Of a DNA stretch of 64,000 nt, positions 42,550 to 55,092 are shown one piece after another. Made by a program: the position numbers and the translations under genes. Numbering within the stretch: the stretch's first letter is position 1; the number at the start of each line of letters is the position of its first letter. The stretch is from Pisaster brevispinus (Eukaryota > Echinodermata > Asteroidea > Forcipulatida > Asteriidae): NCBI GenBank assembly GCA_023634235.1, contig JAMKCF010000003.1, forward strand, positions 13,300,742-13,364,741. The letters are read 5' to 3'. The notes below the pieces were generated by a model that was given only the letters and a program-made list of their open reading frames with translations, was not told where the DNA came from and ran no database searches.

Positions 42550-44254
42550 GGGGGCAGACAGTTGCTATTTTTGTGGTCAGTACAGTGCGAGGAGTCGATG
42601 GCTCAACTTTTTTTGTTCAGACTAGATTTTTTTTCAGTCTCCATACTCCAAAGTTGTCTCCCCGAACTGTATTTATTTATTATTAGCTCTTTTCCTTGAA
42701 CAATCTGAAGTCATGTGTTGCAGAAACCAGCCTCTTCCAAGTTCTTTCTAATTTTTAAATTTATAACAATTTAAGTGATTTTGAGTAGCAATGACAGTGT
42801 GTGTTAAATCGTGGCATTAAAGCTTAAAAACCTCATCTGAAATGTACTATTTAAGGGTGCCACTGAATTTCACAAAGCTGTTTAGGGGTAAGCAAGTTTT
42901 GTGTAACTGTGCTTAAGCAAAAGTGTGTTTTCATAAATGTTCAAGAAGATTTCAGGTCGCAATGGATTTGAATTGTTATGTCACTTGTCTGCTTACAAGA
43001 ACTGCTGGCAAGTTAGTTAGCGTGCGGCATTGCCTCATGTTTTGCTTACGAATGTATGGTTAAGCAGTGGTCAAGTTAAAGAAATTCTGCTTATGGGTGC
43101 TCCATAAGCAGAAAGCATCTATGTACAGTATTATAATATTGCCTCCACATCCAGCTTTCACTCCGCTTATAGGTGCAAGACTTTCTTAGCACATTTTTGC
43201 TGCCCGATTGGTTTAACACTGTAATGGCGATTCAGGGCTTTCACGATTCACCAATAGAGGGCGCTCTGCACTTTAAGCAGTCTTTAATCGCCTGCTATGG
43301 TGAAGCGCTGTACATGTACAGTCTGCAGTACATCAGTGTACAGTAAACCAATTGGGCAGCAAAATTCATGAAGGACCTCTTGTGCCAAGACTTCTCCCGC
43401 AGGGTTTGCTGTTGAATTCTTAATGACCCTCTTGTGGCTCAAGTTACTGAAGCCAAAGAGTAACAATGGGCATATGGGTATTGCAGAACTTGTTATTATG
43501 CAGATAGTTCTAGAGCAGGTAAAACATAAATTATTTGAATGCACCAAACAGACTGATACATAAAGCTCCGCCCCTTTTATGTATAAACCTATCACGACTG
43601 CGAACACGCCCCCCCCCCCCCCAAAGTCCCAACAAAAGTCTTGGACTTGTTAAAATCCCATCACAACATGTAAACAAGTTTCAACCATTTGGACTGCCGC
43701 ATCTCGTCTTTTTTTACGCGTGATGCAGTACAGAGCAAGACACATGTCGTACTCGTTATACCCACGTGGGTGTTGTTGATAGATAGTCACTGTGGTAGGC
43801 GTGGCTTAATGGATTGGTCCGCTGATCAGGCAAAGTGCAACCTGAAGGGATTGTAGGGCATTTTTTAAGAGAGTCCCTTAACTCATTCTCATCCTCGGAG
43901 ATCTAGTGAAAAGACAGAAAAAAATGTTTTGTTTGTTGTGGTTTTACTTTACCCTTTGTAGACTGTAGCGGCCGCAAGCAGTTTGTACCAAACAGCCTAT
44001 TCAGGACTTGACCTACTTTCACTTGCCCGAAAAGGTCAAAGCAAAGGGCATGCCCTGAAGTGACATTCACCAATGTTTCCCGTGTGAACGCGCTATATGT
44101 TATTTCTAACAGAAAAATCAAATGTCGATTTGGAGTTGTTATTATTTTTGACTTGAGATATTGGGCAAAACAAATCAACCATTTTGACCTGTCAATGGTC
44201 ATAGAAAGGATTGGTTTCCGACGGTTAAAATCATTAGCATATTCAGGTTTGGTG
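42550..44254. other. Intergenic DNA without recognised genes
   Basis: Holds an eroded relative of family A or B at about 42860-43110 ('gaatttcacaaagctg...gcttaagc...cataagcag') and a poly(C) run at 43609-43622. No exon is supported. Confidence 0.5.
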
Positions 44255-44405
44255 GGGGTTCTTTATTTTCTTTTCTTTTTTATTTTTTATTTGAGGGGGG
44301 TTCTTTCTTTTTTTCTTATTCCTTTCTCTTTTTTTTCTTTTTTTTTTTTTTCCTTTTTTTTTTCTTTTCTTTTTTTTTTTTTTTTTGGGGGGGGGAGGGG
44401 TCCCC
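44255..44405. repeat. Long T-rich (polypyrimidine) tract ending in a G run
   Basis: About 130 bp of almost pure T and C on the plus strand, then a run of G and A. It begins about 380 bp past the stop of the minus-strand exon at 44830 and about 215 bp past its poly(A) signal. Confidence 0.85.
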
Positions 44406-44620
44406 CATCAACTAAGAAAGCATTTTGCATAGAATTACATTATCATATAGACATTTAGAGTACTTTATTTAGATTCAAATTATTCAACATTATTCTTGAC
44501 GAACGCACAAATGTTATTTGACACATAAAAACAAAAACAGCGTATCCTTTAAAAAATCTTTAGTACCAATTAAATTCAGTGGTTGAAGCGGAGGACAGAA
44601 ACAAGTCAATATGAAACGTG

Positions 44621-44626
44621 TTTATT
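44621..44626 (-). other. Poly(A) signal of the unidentified minus-strand gene
   Basis: Minus-strand AATAAA lies 204 bp after the stop codon at 44832-44830, giving a normal short 3' UTR. Confidence 0.6.
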
Positions 44627-44829
44627 GTGTTGTGAATGTCTTGGAGGGCATTCAAATGTTATCAAATGCTGAGAAATGTCTTCTTGTTCTTTTTCTTCGA
44701 AGTTGTGGGTGGGTGGGTCAAAAGAAATAAGTGAAAAACGGGCGTTTAGTTTTTCAATTTAAGTAGGAGGAGAAAACGATGGTTCAAAGGGGACACAACT
44801 ACTCAGCAGCTTCTTCTAGATCATGTTTG

Positions 44830-44940
44830 TCATGTCTGTGCTGTTTCATTGGTGATGGTCAACCTGGTTTCAACTTCCGCGTCTGATGTGGAGATGGCAT
44901 GAATTTTCCTGTCTTCCGGTTTCAACGACAAAGTTGCAAG
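44830..44940 (-). CDS. Terminal coding exon of an unidentified gene
   Basis: On the minus strand a good acceptor (cttttccccgcttccag) is followed by 36 codons and a TGA. The deduced end begins LATLSLKPEDRKIHAISTSD and finishes TRLTITNETAQT. Balanced composition, a normal acceptor and a poly(A) signal 204 bp downstream support a real last exon, assuming phase 0. I do not recognise the family. No matching upstream exon could be found between 44941 and 64000, so either the last intron exceeds 19 kb or short upstream exons were missed. A chance open frame is the alternative. Confidence 0.5.
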   Translation of the reverse strand, partial: LATLSLKPEDRKIHAISTSDAEVETRLTITNETAQT

Positions 44941-45634
44941 CTGGAAGCGGGGAAAAGTCATCATAATAAACTCCTGAGCTGGGAGAACATTGGGTCAGAA
45001 ATTGTTGCCTCTTTTGAGACATTACTTTGTTCTTCAGTGGATAGGGTATATAAGTAGTCTGTCAATATTTAAAAATTCAAAATTAAGGATGGGTGGGATG
45101 GGTGATGGAAAAATATTTCGGAAAAAAAAGACACTGATTGTTCTGAATGGCCCCATTGAGTAGGTATTTACACTTAATTGTTTTTGGATCAAACTCAATG
45201 AAACCCAGGGATAGATTAATTGATTATCGTAATCATTATAGGTACTGTGTGATGATGATGTTCTTTGATTCATCATTATTATTATTGTGTTACTGGATGA
45301 CTAAACTGAAAGATTTAATTTTATGTACAGTATTATTAGTTTTAGAACTTCATCAAAATTTGAAGAAGAAAAAAGGATATATTGTAGATTTGTTTTGTTT
45401 TATCGGTCTATTTAATCTGAACCAGGATTAACTGGTTGTAACCGAAATAATTTTAATTCTTTTAATAGATTTGAAAGTTAGCTGTTGAACTTAAGAATTA
45501 TTAGACAAATTTATTGTTTTGGAAGAGAGAATTTAGAGCGTAGAATTTATGAACAGATCAGGCGCTAGAGTACATTTTTTTGTAGAATGTCATTACATAT
45601 TTGACTGCTTGAACTAATTCAATACATGCTCTCA

Positions 45635-45722
45635 TAGATTGAAATTCACTCCATTCGATTGAAACTAGTGACAAAATCATCTGCAGATGTCACTAGTTTC
45701 AATCGGTTAGAATTTCAATCTA
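45635..45722. repeat. 88-bp double hairpin
   Basis: The outer pair 'tagattgaaattc' / 'gaatttcaatcta' and inner pair 'gattgaaactagtgac' / 'gtcactagtttcaatc' are perfect inverses. Probably a tiny transposon remnant. The surrounding 44941-46067 is otherwise unremarkable AT-rich DNA. Confidence 0.85.
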
Positions 45723-46067
45723 AAACTTTAAAAGAGTGTGCAAGATTTCCGTAAGATCCTCATGGGTTTTTTTTCTGGCTCAAGACTACCAGGTCGTTAG
45801 TGCAGTTCTGGATTTGATGAAATTGCTCAATTGCATATTTTGTAACTCTTGATGATATCAAATTAATTGAACAAGAGTTGTTTCCAAAGTTAATTGTTTG
45901 TCAAAAAGAAAGTACCATTCTCTAAGTAAAACATTTATTTGTGGATTTTGATTGATTTTGTTTTTCAAATTTATATGAAGTTTTGGTTTAAGCCACCCTT
46001 TGATCGCCACGGATAAGAAATTGCAATTAACGACCTTATAGCACTGAGCCAACAAATAATATTTACA

Positions 46068-46170
46068 TTTCTTTTCCAAGAACACAAGTGTCACAACCAG
46101 GATTCGAACCCACATTCTGATGACTCAAGTCATCAGAACTTGAGTTCAAGACAGCTCAGCCAAGACACCC
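46068..46170 (-). mobile_element. SINE fragment, minus strand
   Basis: Contains 'aagaacacaagtgtcacaaccaggattcgaaccc' and 'agctcagccaagacaccc', the head of the common SINE. The body is missing. Confidence 0.7.
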
Positions 46171-46805
46171 TACAAATAGTTGATTTTGACTAGTTATCAC
46201 CCGGAAGCTACTTTCCTCTTACCTTACACACCATGCTATGCGTCCAAACTTGTTTTAATGACATTTTACAAATATGTACTTTTAGCTTCATCTGAATAAG
46301 GAAGTTAATTATGTATTACCACATTCCTACAGGAGAGTTTATTCTTTTAGGTTGGTGGCTGGATATTCTCTAAAAAAAAAAACCAAGACAAAAATGTTTA
46401 TATAAATTAAAGATGTTTAGTGGAAAATGCAAAACTTTGATTTATTTTTATTCACTCAACATAGAAATACCTCAGAAAATACGAAAAATTTGGACCATTA
46501 TCAAAATTGTCTTGATGTGCAAGTGTTAATTACCCCCAAGAAGTTTTTACCTGTGAGCTTTTAAGGGGTCATTGGGGGAAGTGAGGTCCCATCGGGGTAG
46601 GAAGTATATCTATACCCCAATCAGGAATACTTTGGTTGGTGTTGTTACCTAATAATGCCCAGGTAGAACAGTTATCCCCCCCATCAGGAAGAGGATTCCA
46701 ATCAGGGTATATTATATCTCAATTGGGCCAGTATTGTGTCGCACACTTACTTTGTGACTGCAGGAGATGTTGGTGCATGGATAATTCAACAATGCCAGAT
46801 TCCAT

Positions 46806-46996
46806 GGCCCGATTTCATAGAGCTGCTTAGGCACAAAAAAGGAGCTGAGCACAACAAAATTTTGCTTACCAGAGTAAGGTATCCAGCCAAAATACCATTC
46901 CACATGTACCATCTGTGACTGGTATCCTGCCTATTCTTGCTTAGCTAAAAACTGTTCAGCCATTGGCTGTTTAAGCAGCTCTGTGAAATTAGGCCC
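46806..46996 (+). mobile_element. MITE family A, copy A7
   Basis: 'ggcccgatttcatagagctgc' to 'gcagctctgtgaaattaggccca', with 'agtaaggtatccagccaaaataccattccac' inside. It abuts a family B copy at its right end. Confidence 0.85.
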
Positions 46997-47229
46997 ATGT
47001 CTCTGCTTACCATCAGCAAAAAAATCTGTCTAGCAGAAAGATCCACGCTTAGGGTAAACATATTTCACAGGTTAGCAATAATTTTTGCTAGTGCGTGTGC
47101 ATACATTACACTACTAAGCATTCTTAGCTTGAAAAGCTAGCTCAAAACTTGGTGCTAAAACCCTTAATTGGTGAATTGTTACTGTAAGCGTAGAATTCTA
47201 TAGTAAGCAGAGCCATGAAACTTGGCCCT
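46997..47229. mobile_element. MITE family B, copy B5
   Basis: 'tctctgcttaccatcagcaaa', 'tatttcacaggttagcaataattt', 'gtaagcagagccatgaaacttggccc'. Its left tip is shared with or replaced by the right tip of A7, so one element may have landed in the other's terminus. Confidence 0.8.
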
Positions 47230-47429
47230 GGCTATGAACAAAATATTTGGAGAAAGAAAAAAATTCATTTAAGTTGGATTTTCTCTAGTAAAAACAATAT
47301 CTAGTAATTAACCACAATTACGGAAACTAACTGGGTAAATTTTTTAATAATTTGTTGTTGTATGAAGAAAACTTCATTGGTACTTGATCCGAAACTGACA
47401 AAATAAGGAGACCGCAAACATAGGGCTAG

Positions 47430-47508
47430 ATATAGATAGCTCAGTTGGTAGAGCGCTGGCTGGCACGTTGATCCGGAGGTTGTAGGTTCAATTCCCACTC
47501 TGGTCAAT
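47430..47508 (+). mobile_element. tRNA-like SINE head
   Basis: 'agatagctcagttggtagagcgctgg' and 'ccggaggttgtaggttcaattcccactctggtca' are A- and B-box-like. No acceptor stem forms. Sister of 11381-11456. Confidence 0.75.
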
Positions 47509-47994
47509 TTGTCTTTGTTCAATAACTAACTTTTCCAAATAACTAAATTAATCAAATAACTTTTGTATTCTGTTAATCAAATCCTTATTTCTTCAAATTT
47601 ATTGGGAAAACTTTACCTCCACCATGCAGTCAAATATAAATAATGATTAAGTGTTAAATAACTACGATAATTTTAAGCAATATGTTCTGGGTTGATTTTC
47701 ATTTTTGTTAAGTCGACCTCGGTGAGGTTTTTTTTTTTTTTTTTTCTTTCTTTTTTCAATAAATTGTGGTGTCCCGCCAGTCCATGCCAAGTCACATTGT
47801 ACTTGTGATGATTGTCATGGATGTATCATTATTAAAGGCGTTGTTCAACTGAACCCTCTAAGTTGGTAGCAATTTATCCCACCCTTTTAGACTGTACAAC
47901 CCAGAGATATTTGAGAGAAATAAAAATGTGAGTGTTGGTGGATAACAGTTTAAAATAATTGACATAGTTTCTTTCTCACTTCTCTGTACATGCT

Positions 47995-48440
47995 TAATGC
48001 TTAAGTGTTGGATAGAAATTTGACCAGCGGTAAGACATCTGCTCTAGTATGGTAAAGGTCGTGGGTTCGAATCCGACCCGAGTAATTATACCTGTGGGTT
48101 TGTTTTCACAGGACTCGGGAAAGTACTGAGTAGGCCAAGATGCAGTGCTTTACAGACACACATCGGCGTATGGGTAAAACCCAATAATATTGTTTATCCC
48201 TGATGCAAATCTAAAATATAAATTTCTTTTACCTGGACAATCCAAAGGTTGCCCTAACTTGAATAAAGTCACAAACAATAAAACATGTAAATCATTGACG
48301 GGTTATATCTGTCACTGATGTGATTGTAAATCACAGGAATCAGGAAAGTATACAGTGCTTTACACACATCGGTGTACGGATAAAACCAAATAATATTCTT
48401 TATCCCCGATGCAAATTTAACATCTATTAATGTTGCGGTA
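47995..48440 (+). mobile_element. Long tRNA-headed SINE
   Basis: tRNA-like block at 48020-48086 (gacatctgctctagtatggtaaaggtcgtgggttcgaatccgacccgag), then 'ggactcgggaaagtactgagtaggccaagatgcagtgctttac'. A partial second round of the 3' body follows at about 48338-48440, and a diverged copy with its own tRNA-like head at 48480-48760. Confidence 0.8.
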
Positions 48441-48910
48441 CCGGCTGGTAAAATATAGGATTCAAACTGCCTGTGGCTACCAGCAATCTTGGTTGTCTAG
48501 TGGTTTAGACATCTGCTGTAGAATTGCAAAGGTCATGGGATCAAATCCCATCCGAGTTAAATGCCTGCATTGTTGTTTTTACAAAGGAATCAGGAAAGTA
48601 CTGAATATACATTTAGTGGGCTTCCGTGCCTGTTCGGTGTTTCCCTTTTGCACTACGTTGTATGTTGATGTTTGTGCAATAAAGGTAATAAAAATGAATT
48701 TAACAGACATTGGTGTATGGGTAAAACCAAATAAAATTCTTTATCTCTGATGCAAATTTACCATCTATTTAGAAATTGGACCAGTTTGCACTTCTGGTGA
48801 TGGACATCTGTTTTTCTGAACATGTGATTTTTTTTTGTCTGTGTAATGTAAAACAAAGTACCAATTCGTGTTGGTCTTATACGTGTAGTATCTTGTGTGT
48901 GGGCATAGCC

Positions 48911-48979
48911 CTGGTAGGGTGTCGGTTTCTGTTACACTTTCTACTGTCGTAAGTGTAATGGAGACCGACATCCTACCAG
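48911..48979. repeat. 69-bp hairpin
   Basis: 'ctggtagggtgtcggtttct' pairs with 'gagaccgacatcctaccag', and 'gttacactt' with 'aagtgtaat', around a small loop. The stretch from here to 50224 is AT-rich; 'aattcaattgcaaaacaaaga' occurs twice (about 49278 and 49391). No gene is seen. Confidence 0.8.
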
Positions 48980-50224
48980 AAATAGTGCGGATAGAAATTT
49001 TTGTATATATACAAACACTTTGTAATCTTCAGAATGAAATTATGACAAAGTGACTGAATTTGAGTCTGGGTGCCCTTGTTCTACTTGATTTTGAGCATTA
49101 TTTGACAAACCGAGACTTAAAATGCCAACAAATAAAAATGGTTAAGGAAGTTGGGGGGGGGGGGGGTGAAGGTCACACATCCATGGTCACCCGGACTGAA
49201 TTAAGGTGATTTTTTTACAACAATTTATACAAACATTTTTACCTGACTTCACAAGAACATGCGCACCAGAAAACAGGAATTCAATTGCAAAACAAAGAAT
49301 ATTTTATTGAAACAATCATGAAAAATATGATCGATATCAATACAATAGATATAATTTGTCCAAATATTTGCTTATAAGAGGAAATAGCTAATTCAATTGC
49401 AAAACAAAGATATCTTTAAGGAAGCTATCAATAAATTATCATCTTGTCAAATTTCCTACTGTTACATTGTATCGAGACATGATACAAAATTGTTCTTAAA
49501 TTTGAGATTTTTTTATATATTTGTTTTAAGAAAAAATAATATACAATCATAGAAATATGAATGCGTCCACATAGTAAGATTGGAAATAGTTTCTTTTATT
49601 ATAGCAATAAAAATTTTGTCTCATAGTTAGATCAGTGAATTATTGAAAGAATCGTGCAAAATATCACCACATCCATTACATTTCATTCATCAAGCATTAT
49701 ATTTCATTGCAGATTTTTTAAAACAAAAATTGCTGTTAAAATTGTTTTAGAGAGAATTATTTAAGACATTAAGAGAGATCGGTGTATTCCAGAATTTGTA
49801 ATTTTTCCCAATAGATTTAATCATTTTCAAGATTTTATAAGAACTTTCTCACAGTATAAACCCTGATCACAAAATCTCAAACAACTTAGACACTGGACCA
49901 GGGGGCGTAGCGAGGGCGTTTTCCAATACCCAATTGGCAAGTTACATTTGAATAATGATGTCTGGCAAAATTGCCTTATATTACAAGTGAACCGTTCGCA
50001 ATAGATGCCCCAAAAGTCAACTTCCAGCATTGAATTTGTCAAAATATCTAGACATTTAAACAATTAATAACCAAATAATTGTTCAATTAAACCTTCCAGC
50101 AATGAGGAATGATTACAATTCAATTACTTTATAATTAGCATAAAGAATATTGCAGATTTCGCAGTGATTTATTATATTTCTATGATTGCTCTCTTTTTTT
50201 TAATGCACATAAACACACACAACA

Positions 50225-50425
50225 GGGCTCAGTTTTGTCGGTGTTAAGCACCATGCAATTTGCTTAGTACAGACAAACCTTACTTAGCAGATTCAGATTA
50301 CCAGCCAAAACATAATATAATTATATTGTGTCAAATGGGTGCCTGACTGGTACTCTGCTATTTTGTATACTATAATATCCACTTAGCGGTGCTTCCTGCT
50401 GAACTGCTCCATGAAAAATTCCATC
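50225..50425. mobile_element. MITE family A, copy A8 (old)
   Basis: Recognisable from 'cagggctcagttttgtcggtgttaagcacc', 'cttacttagcagattcagattaccagccaaaac' and 'actggtactctgct', but both tips are eroded. Confidence 0.55.
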
Positions 50426-53224
50426 CATAATCCAGATCATAGTTTCCATGGTTTCAGCAATATAAATCAAGGTTTTGATTAATTGAAACTTTCACTTGTT
50501 GGTAAGAAAACATTAAAACTTTTCAGCACTTTCAAATACTGTGATATCAACATAACCTCCTCAGTACTTTTCATTTGAAACTACCTGCTTTGTTCCTGTA
50601 TTCTATGCATCCCAGTACAATTTTCAAATAATGTAGAAACCTTGCGAGTCCCTTCCCTCAGTAATTCTTGCTAAGCAAAAAATGTTGCCAGTTACTGGCA
50701 GTCTCTTATTTAAAGGAATGATACAGGATTGGTAGAGCTGAGAAAAAAAAAAGTCGCAGACAGTGTTTGTATTTTGTGGATCAACCGCATACATGAAACA
50801 ACAAACATGTGAACATTTGGGCTTAATCTGATGTACGAGTCCGGAGAATTATGAAAAACCATGCAGCATTGTCCTTAATTTTGGGTGTAACAACTTGAAA
50901 ATCAGCATGAACTTCATAGTCAGTAAAGCTTTCAGACTAAAATTTAAACAATGTTTTTCGTTCGTACCAATCCTATGCAATACCTTTCACCTCCCCATGT
51001 ACAGACACGAGACTTAGTATGCAAAACATATTTTCTCCACCACTTCCATATACCTTAGAGCAAGTTCGGGCGGCTGACTAGAATCGACTAGACTTAACCA
51101 TAGTCGATCTAGATGTCACTCGAACGCTGCACGATTGAACTAGCTAGTCCAACTGGATCAACCTAGCTCTGGAGCACTGTTCCTCTAAGTAACTAACAAA
51201 GTTACGTCACTTTGTCAAGATGGCGTTTTGATTAGGTGATCGAGAAGTTTTGTAAACCTTTCTAATCACACAAAAAATGGGTTTAATGATAAATGGGAGG
51301 TTTTTGCCAATTAAATATGTCAGTTATTAAGATAAAAATTATTAATTGCACTATATTATGCAAGTAATTTCTTTATGGCCATTACATTTTTGTTCTCTTC
51401 GATACGGCGTTGCCATGTTGGTTGCCACATTTGACGAATCAATCGACTAAATGCGTTTGAGTGGAACACTAGTTGTTGATATGGCTACTATACAAAATCA
51501 GCAAGGGAGGGGGAGGGGCAGGGGGGAATCGGGATGAATGTACAACTCCATTAAGGAGGGTTCCATGGGACTTTCAGTTCCTAACAGCGGTGGAATTTAA
51601 TGGGGAAGATTTTCTTCAGATCTCTCAAAATGTTGCTGTTTGGAATTGCTCCTTATCCTTTTTGAGAGTTGTTCATGCACAAAAACACCTACTGTGTTTT
51701 GCAAATAGTGAGTAGTAATTTAAAAAACAACCAGAGGAACATGCAGTCCGCCATTTTGTGGAGTCAAAATGTTTGTTCTATACAAAATAGCAGATCGTGT
51801 TTTGTCAAGAAATTACACAAAAACCACACAATTTCAGGGGGTGATTATGTAAATTATTCTACTCTACTTTTAAAACTGTTTTTCCAACCATATTCATTTC
51901 AAAACAGTTGCGTTTTACAGCTAAAAGCACCCCCAATCCGAAGGCGCTGCCATGTGTTCAAAATGCCCAGGGGTTTTTCTTACTCTAGTGATGTCATTTG
52001 ATCAGTTGCTCTCAACATGTTCCTGTATACACTATTATCAAACTGTAGCCATCTTGTTTGTTTGTTCGTTTGTTTTTTGTGGGATTTTTTTTCCACCAAT
52101 TCTTTCACTTGCACCCAAACTGAGACTGTGTACACCGCGGGCGTGGCAAGGGCAATTTCTTTGGGAGGGTTTATGGAAGCTATCTTGAAGACTGTCTTTT
52201 ATTAGGAGGTGGGGGTATAAGAGAACAAGCGGCACGGACTTGCCACCCACCACTTTACTATTTCATGAAAGGCTATTATGTTGCCCAGCACACAGAACCC
52301 CATTGTATTCAATAATGTTGAAGCATGGAGGAAGAACATTTTCTTCCTCCATGGTTGAAGCAACATTAGCAGCTGAGCTTGAGAAAAGAAAAATAATGAT
52401 TTTTAGTTGGCAAAATGATTGGATGTCAGTGGAAGTGCCCTTGATCTAATTGATTTGGTGCAGCATTTGCCAACTGAGCCTCAACAATGCCGACCATGAA
52501 CATTATTACGGGGCTGTAACCCCCGCCTCCCCGTCTCCCCGCCTCCCATCTCCTGCTGACAGCTTGGGCTAAACATAGATCAAAGCTTGTCATGTCGTTG
52601 CAGCTATATTAAGCCACATCAGGACAAGCTTGATCAGCAATAGCCTAAAGGCCTATGATTCAAAATAGGTCTAGCACGTTTGTCAGACCTTTCACCCCCA
52701 CATTGAAAATGGCAGGAAAATGTTCTACAATGCAATTGGGAAAACATTTATTTAAATTGGAAGATCGCAGCAGAGTGCAGGAACACAGTTTTGATTCTTT
52801 TTATTGTTAATAAACATAAACTCAGTTTGCGAAAAATATTTGATTGCTCATTTTAAAAATTTAAAATTGCTTAACTCTAATTACTGCACATCCATGATGA
52901 TCAACTTTTACAATACACTAATATTTCATTTCAGTCTTTGATCATCGTATTTGTCCTGTGTCTGCCTGGTAACCAGTAAAATGCAGCAATTTTCACAAGA
53001 ATATTTTCAGTTTCTGTTAAATCATAACACCACAAATTAAGTACATTCATAAAAGGCAATAGATTTTGATATTGTGATGTTATATGGAAACACCTTAACC
53101 TAGTCTTGTGAAAAGTTTTCTGAAAAGGACATAGCAATTTTTTTGTCACTTTAATATTGAGCCTTTAAAAGTAACCTTTTAAATCTTTCACAGTAATACG
53201 ACTATTGTTAATAACAGGCATATT
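50426..53224. other. Intergenic DNA without recognised genes
   Basis: Several frames of 60-110 codons occur between 51473 and 52450, but none has splice sites, composition or motifs I can link to a protein. A GC-rich block (52500-52560, 'cccccgcctccccgtctccccgcctccc') stands out. A small hairpin, 'gaggaagaacattttcttcctcc', is at 52330. Confidence 0.5.
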
Positions 53225-53545
53225 TGACCCTTGGGAAAAAAAGCGGGGAAATGTTGAGTACACGATCCAGGTTTTTTTCAAAACTGTGGGGCGTTCTGGA
53301 CCAAATTTGTTTAATGTTTGGCCAAAGTACACTAAATTGAAACAACATCTTCGGAATGTTTTCTACTTAATGTTTATCTTGGTTTTAAAAGCTCTACCGT
53401 GCAATCTGGAGCATTCTTTGTGGTTTTCTCGTGGTTTTAATTGCGTATCGGGCTGCAATTTGCGCATATTGGCACGCAATTGTTGCTTATCGGCCAGATA
53501 CGCTATCTTGTACATGGGGAGAACCCTGAAGTTCAGGCTGTTTAG
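53225..53545 (+). repeat. Dispersed repeat family J, copy J1
   Basis: Shares 'tggttttaaaagctctaccgtgcaatctggagcattc', 'attgcgtatcgggctgcaatttgcg' and 'tatcggccagatac' with 58880-59135 and 59255-59330. The three blocks keep the same order. Confidence 0.6.
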
Positions 53546-54442
53546 CAGCAGTTTTGCTGATTTTCTGAGTGCTGAACAAATCAGAAATCAGATTAAAGTA
53601 GGAAATAAATCACCCCATGCCTGTAATAATAATAATAATAAAAATAATACAAAGCAATAGTTGACCAGAAAAGCCATTCTAAGGTCGAGTCTGAATCAAG
53701 TGGCTCCGGCTCTGGCAGTGCATGGCCATTGGCTGCAAACACAACACTGAAGAATAGGACTTCTAAGCGATGTAGCCATAGTCGCTCCTGAAGCTGTCAA
53801 TTCAGACACTGCCCATGGCCACTCTCCGAGTCGGAGATGACAGTGCCGATAAATGCCAGCAAAATCAAAATCATTAGAGTCAAGGACTTCAGAGAGGTAA
53901 AGATTGATTTGTCCTTTAGGACCTGCGTTGGGACATGTCCTGAATTTGTTATAAGTTATTAACAAAAATTCACTTAAAAATACCTTTTTTTTTAAATGAT
54001 TTAAACTGCACACATAATAATAAGTACTTTCATGGGTATCAAATCAGCTGTACATACAAATAAACAAGTCTTATATTTTAGATTCTTTTTTGGATAATTT
54101 AAAGATAGAACTGTATATTTTGTTATAATTTACATTATAAATCAAATAATTTACATATTTAAACAGAATTATACATTTTTTAAATATTTACAAAGCAGCA
54201 AACACGATTTCAATCCAAACAAAACAAATTATTTACAAAAACAACTGAAGATTTAAGCAAAACAGATCAGTGGTTTTGTTGATAGCGCCCTCTGTCGAGT
54301 TCAATATGAAGAGGTCAAGAAAAAAGTGAGCAAGTCTACTTTTGCAATTCTGCACCATGTAGTAGAAAGACACCTCAACTTGACCCAACGTCAGATTTTC
54401 TTCTCGACCAAATCCATCCCATCATACAATGCAAAACTTTGG

Positions 54443-55092
54443 AACACTAGGTGGCAGCAGACATACAAGGTAAACCCTTTGTATGTGGCGCAGGGCTGGA
54501 AATTTACACTGGACCACAGGCCCGAGGCCAGTGATTTAAGCCTCGGGCCAGTAACCTCACAACCAAACAAGTCCAGTGTTTTTTTGAATAATAACACCGC
54601 AATGTGTAAATATATCTTATTTTAATCGAAAAATGTTCAAGTGTTGACTCCGAGTCTGATAAATATCACGAATATCCTTAAATTCTGTTGAGTATCAAAG
54701 TATTAGTACAAATGTGCTTGTTCAAATAAAAACAGTTTATATCTTAAACTGTGTTGGTAGGGTTTTTTTTCTTCTCATTTTGATTCTGGTCTTGTAACAA
54801 ATGTTCTGGTCCAGTAAATACTTTGAGTTACAAGTCATGCAGTCTTGTGGATTTTTCCCCTCCAAATTCCAGCCCAGGTGTCGATTTCACAAAGATAGTC
54901 CTAACTTAGGACATATTTAGTCCTAGGAGTTATTAAAAACTTAAGGCTAGTCCTAAGTTAGGACGAGTAACTCATCCTTACTCGAAATAAGACTAGTCTT
55001 AACTCTTTGTGAAATCCACCCCTGGTGCACATTCTCATCAAACTACAGCATACAATGAGATTTGACCTGGTAAGCCTGCTGCCACCAAGTGT
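54443..55092. mobile_element. MITE family F (F4) interrupted by two other elements
   Basis: The left half, 54443-54488 (aacactaggtggcagcagacatacaagg), and right half, 55024-55092 (ctggtaagcctgctgccacc), are the two ends of one family F element. Between them sit a TIR element, 54493-54876 (ends gggctggaaattt and aaattccagccc), and then a family C stem-loop, 54877-55023. Confidence 0.75.
54877..55023 (+). mobile_element. Stem-loop repeat family C, copy C1
   Basis: 'gtgtcgatttcacaaagata' to 'ctttgtgaaatccacccct' are inverted ends. Inner 'gtcctaacttaggac' and 'gtcctaagttaggacgag' build a cascade of stems. Copy C2 at 63104-63252 is the same element in the opposite orientation. Confidence 0.85.

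Noticed and set aside
47430..47508. Possible functional tRNA gene
   Set aside because: D- and T-arm-like blocks are present, but the acceptor stem does not pair and the layout repeats at 11381; it is a SINE head. The same holds for 48020-48086 and 48480-48560.
51053..51475. Possible MITE with 'cgactaaatgcgtttgagtgg' and 'gtcactcgaacgctgc' inverse motifs
   Set aside because: The inverted match is short and imperfect, and no target duplication or second copy in the window supports it.
51473..52449. Cluster of frames of 60-110 codons
   Set aside because: Overlapping in several frames without consistent splice sites, codon bias or family motifs.
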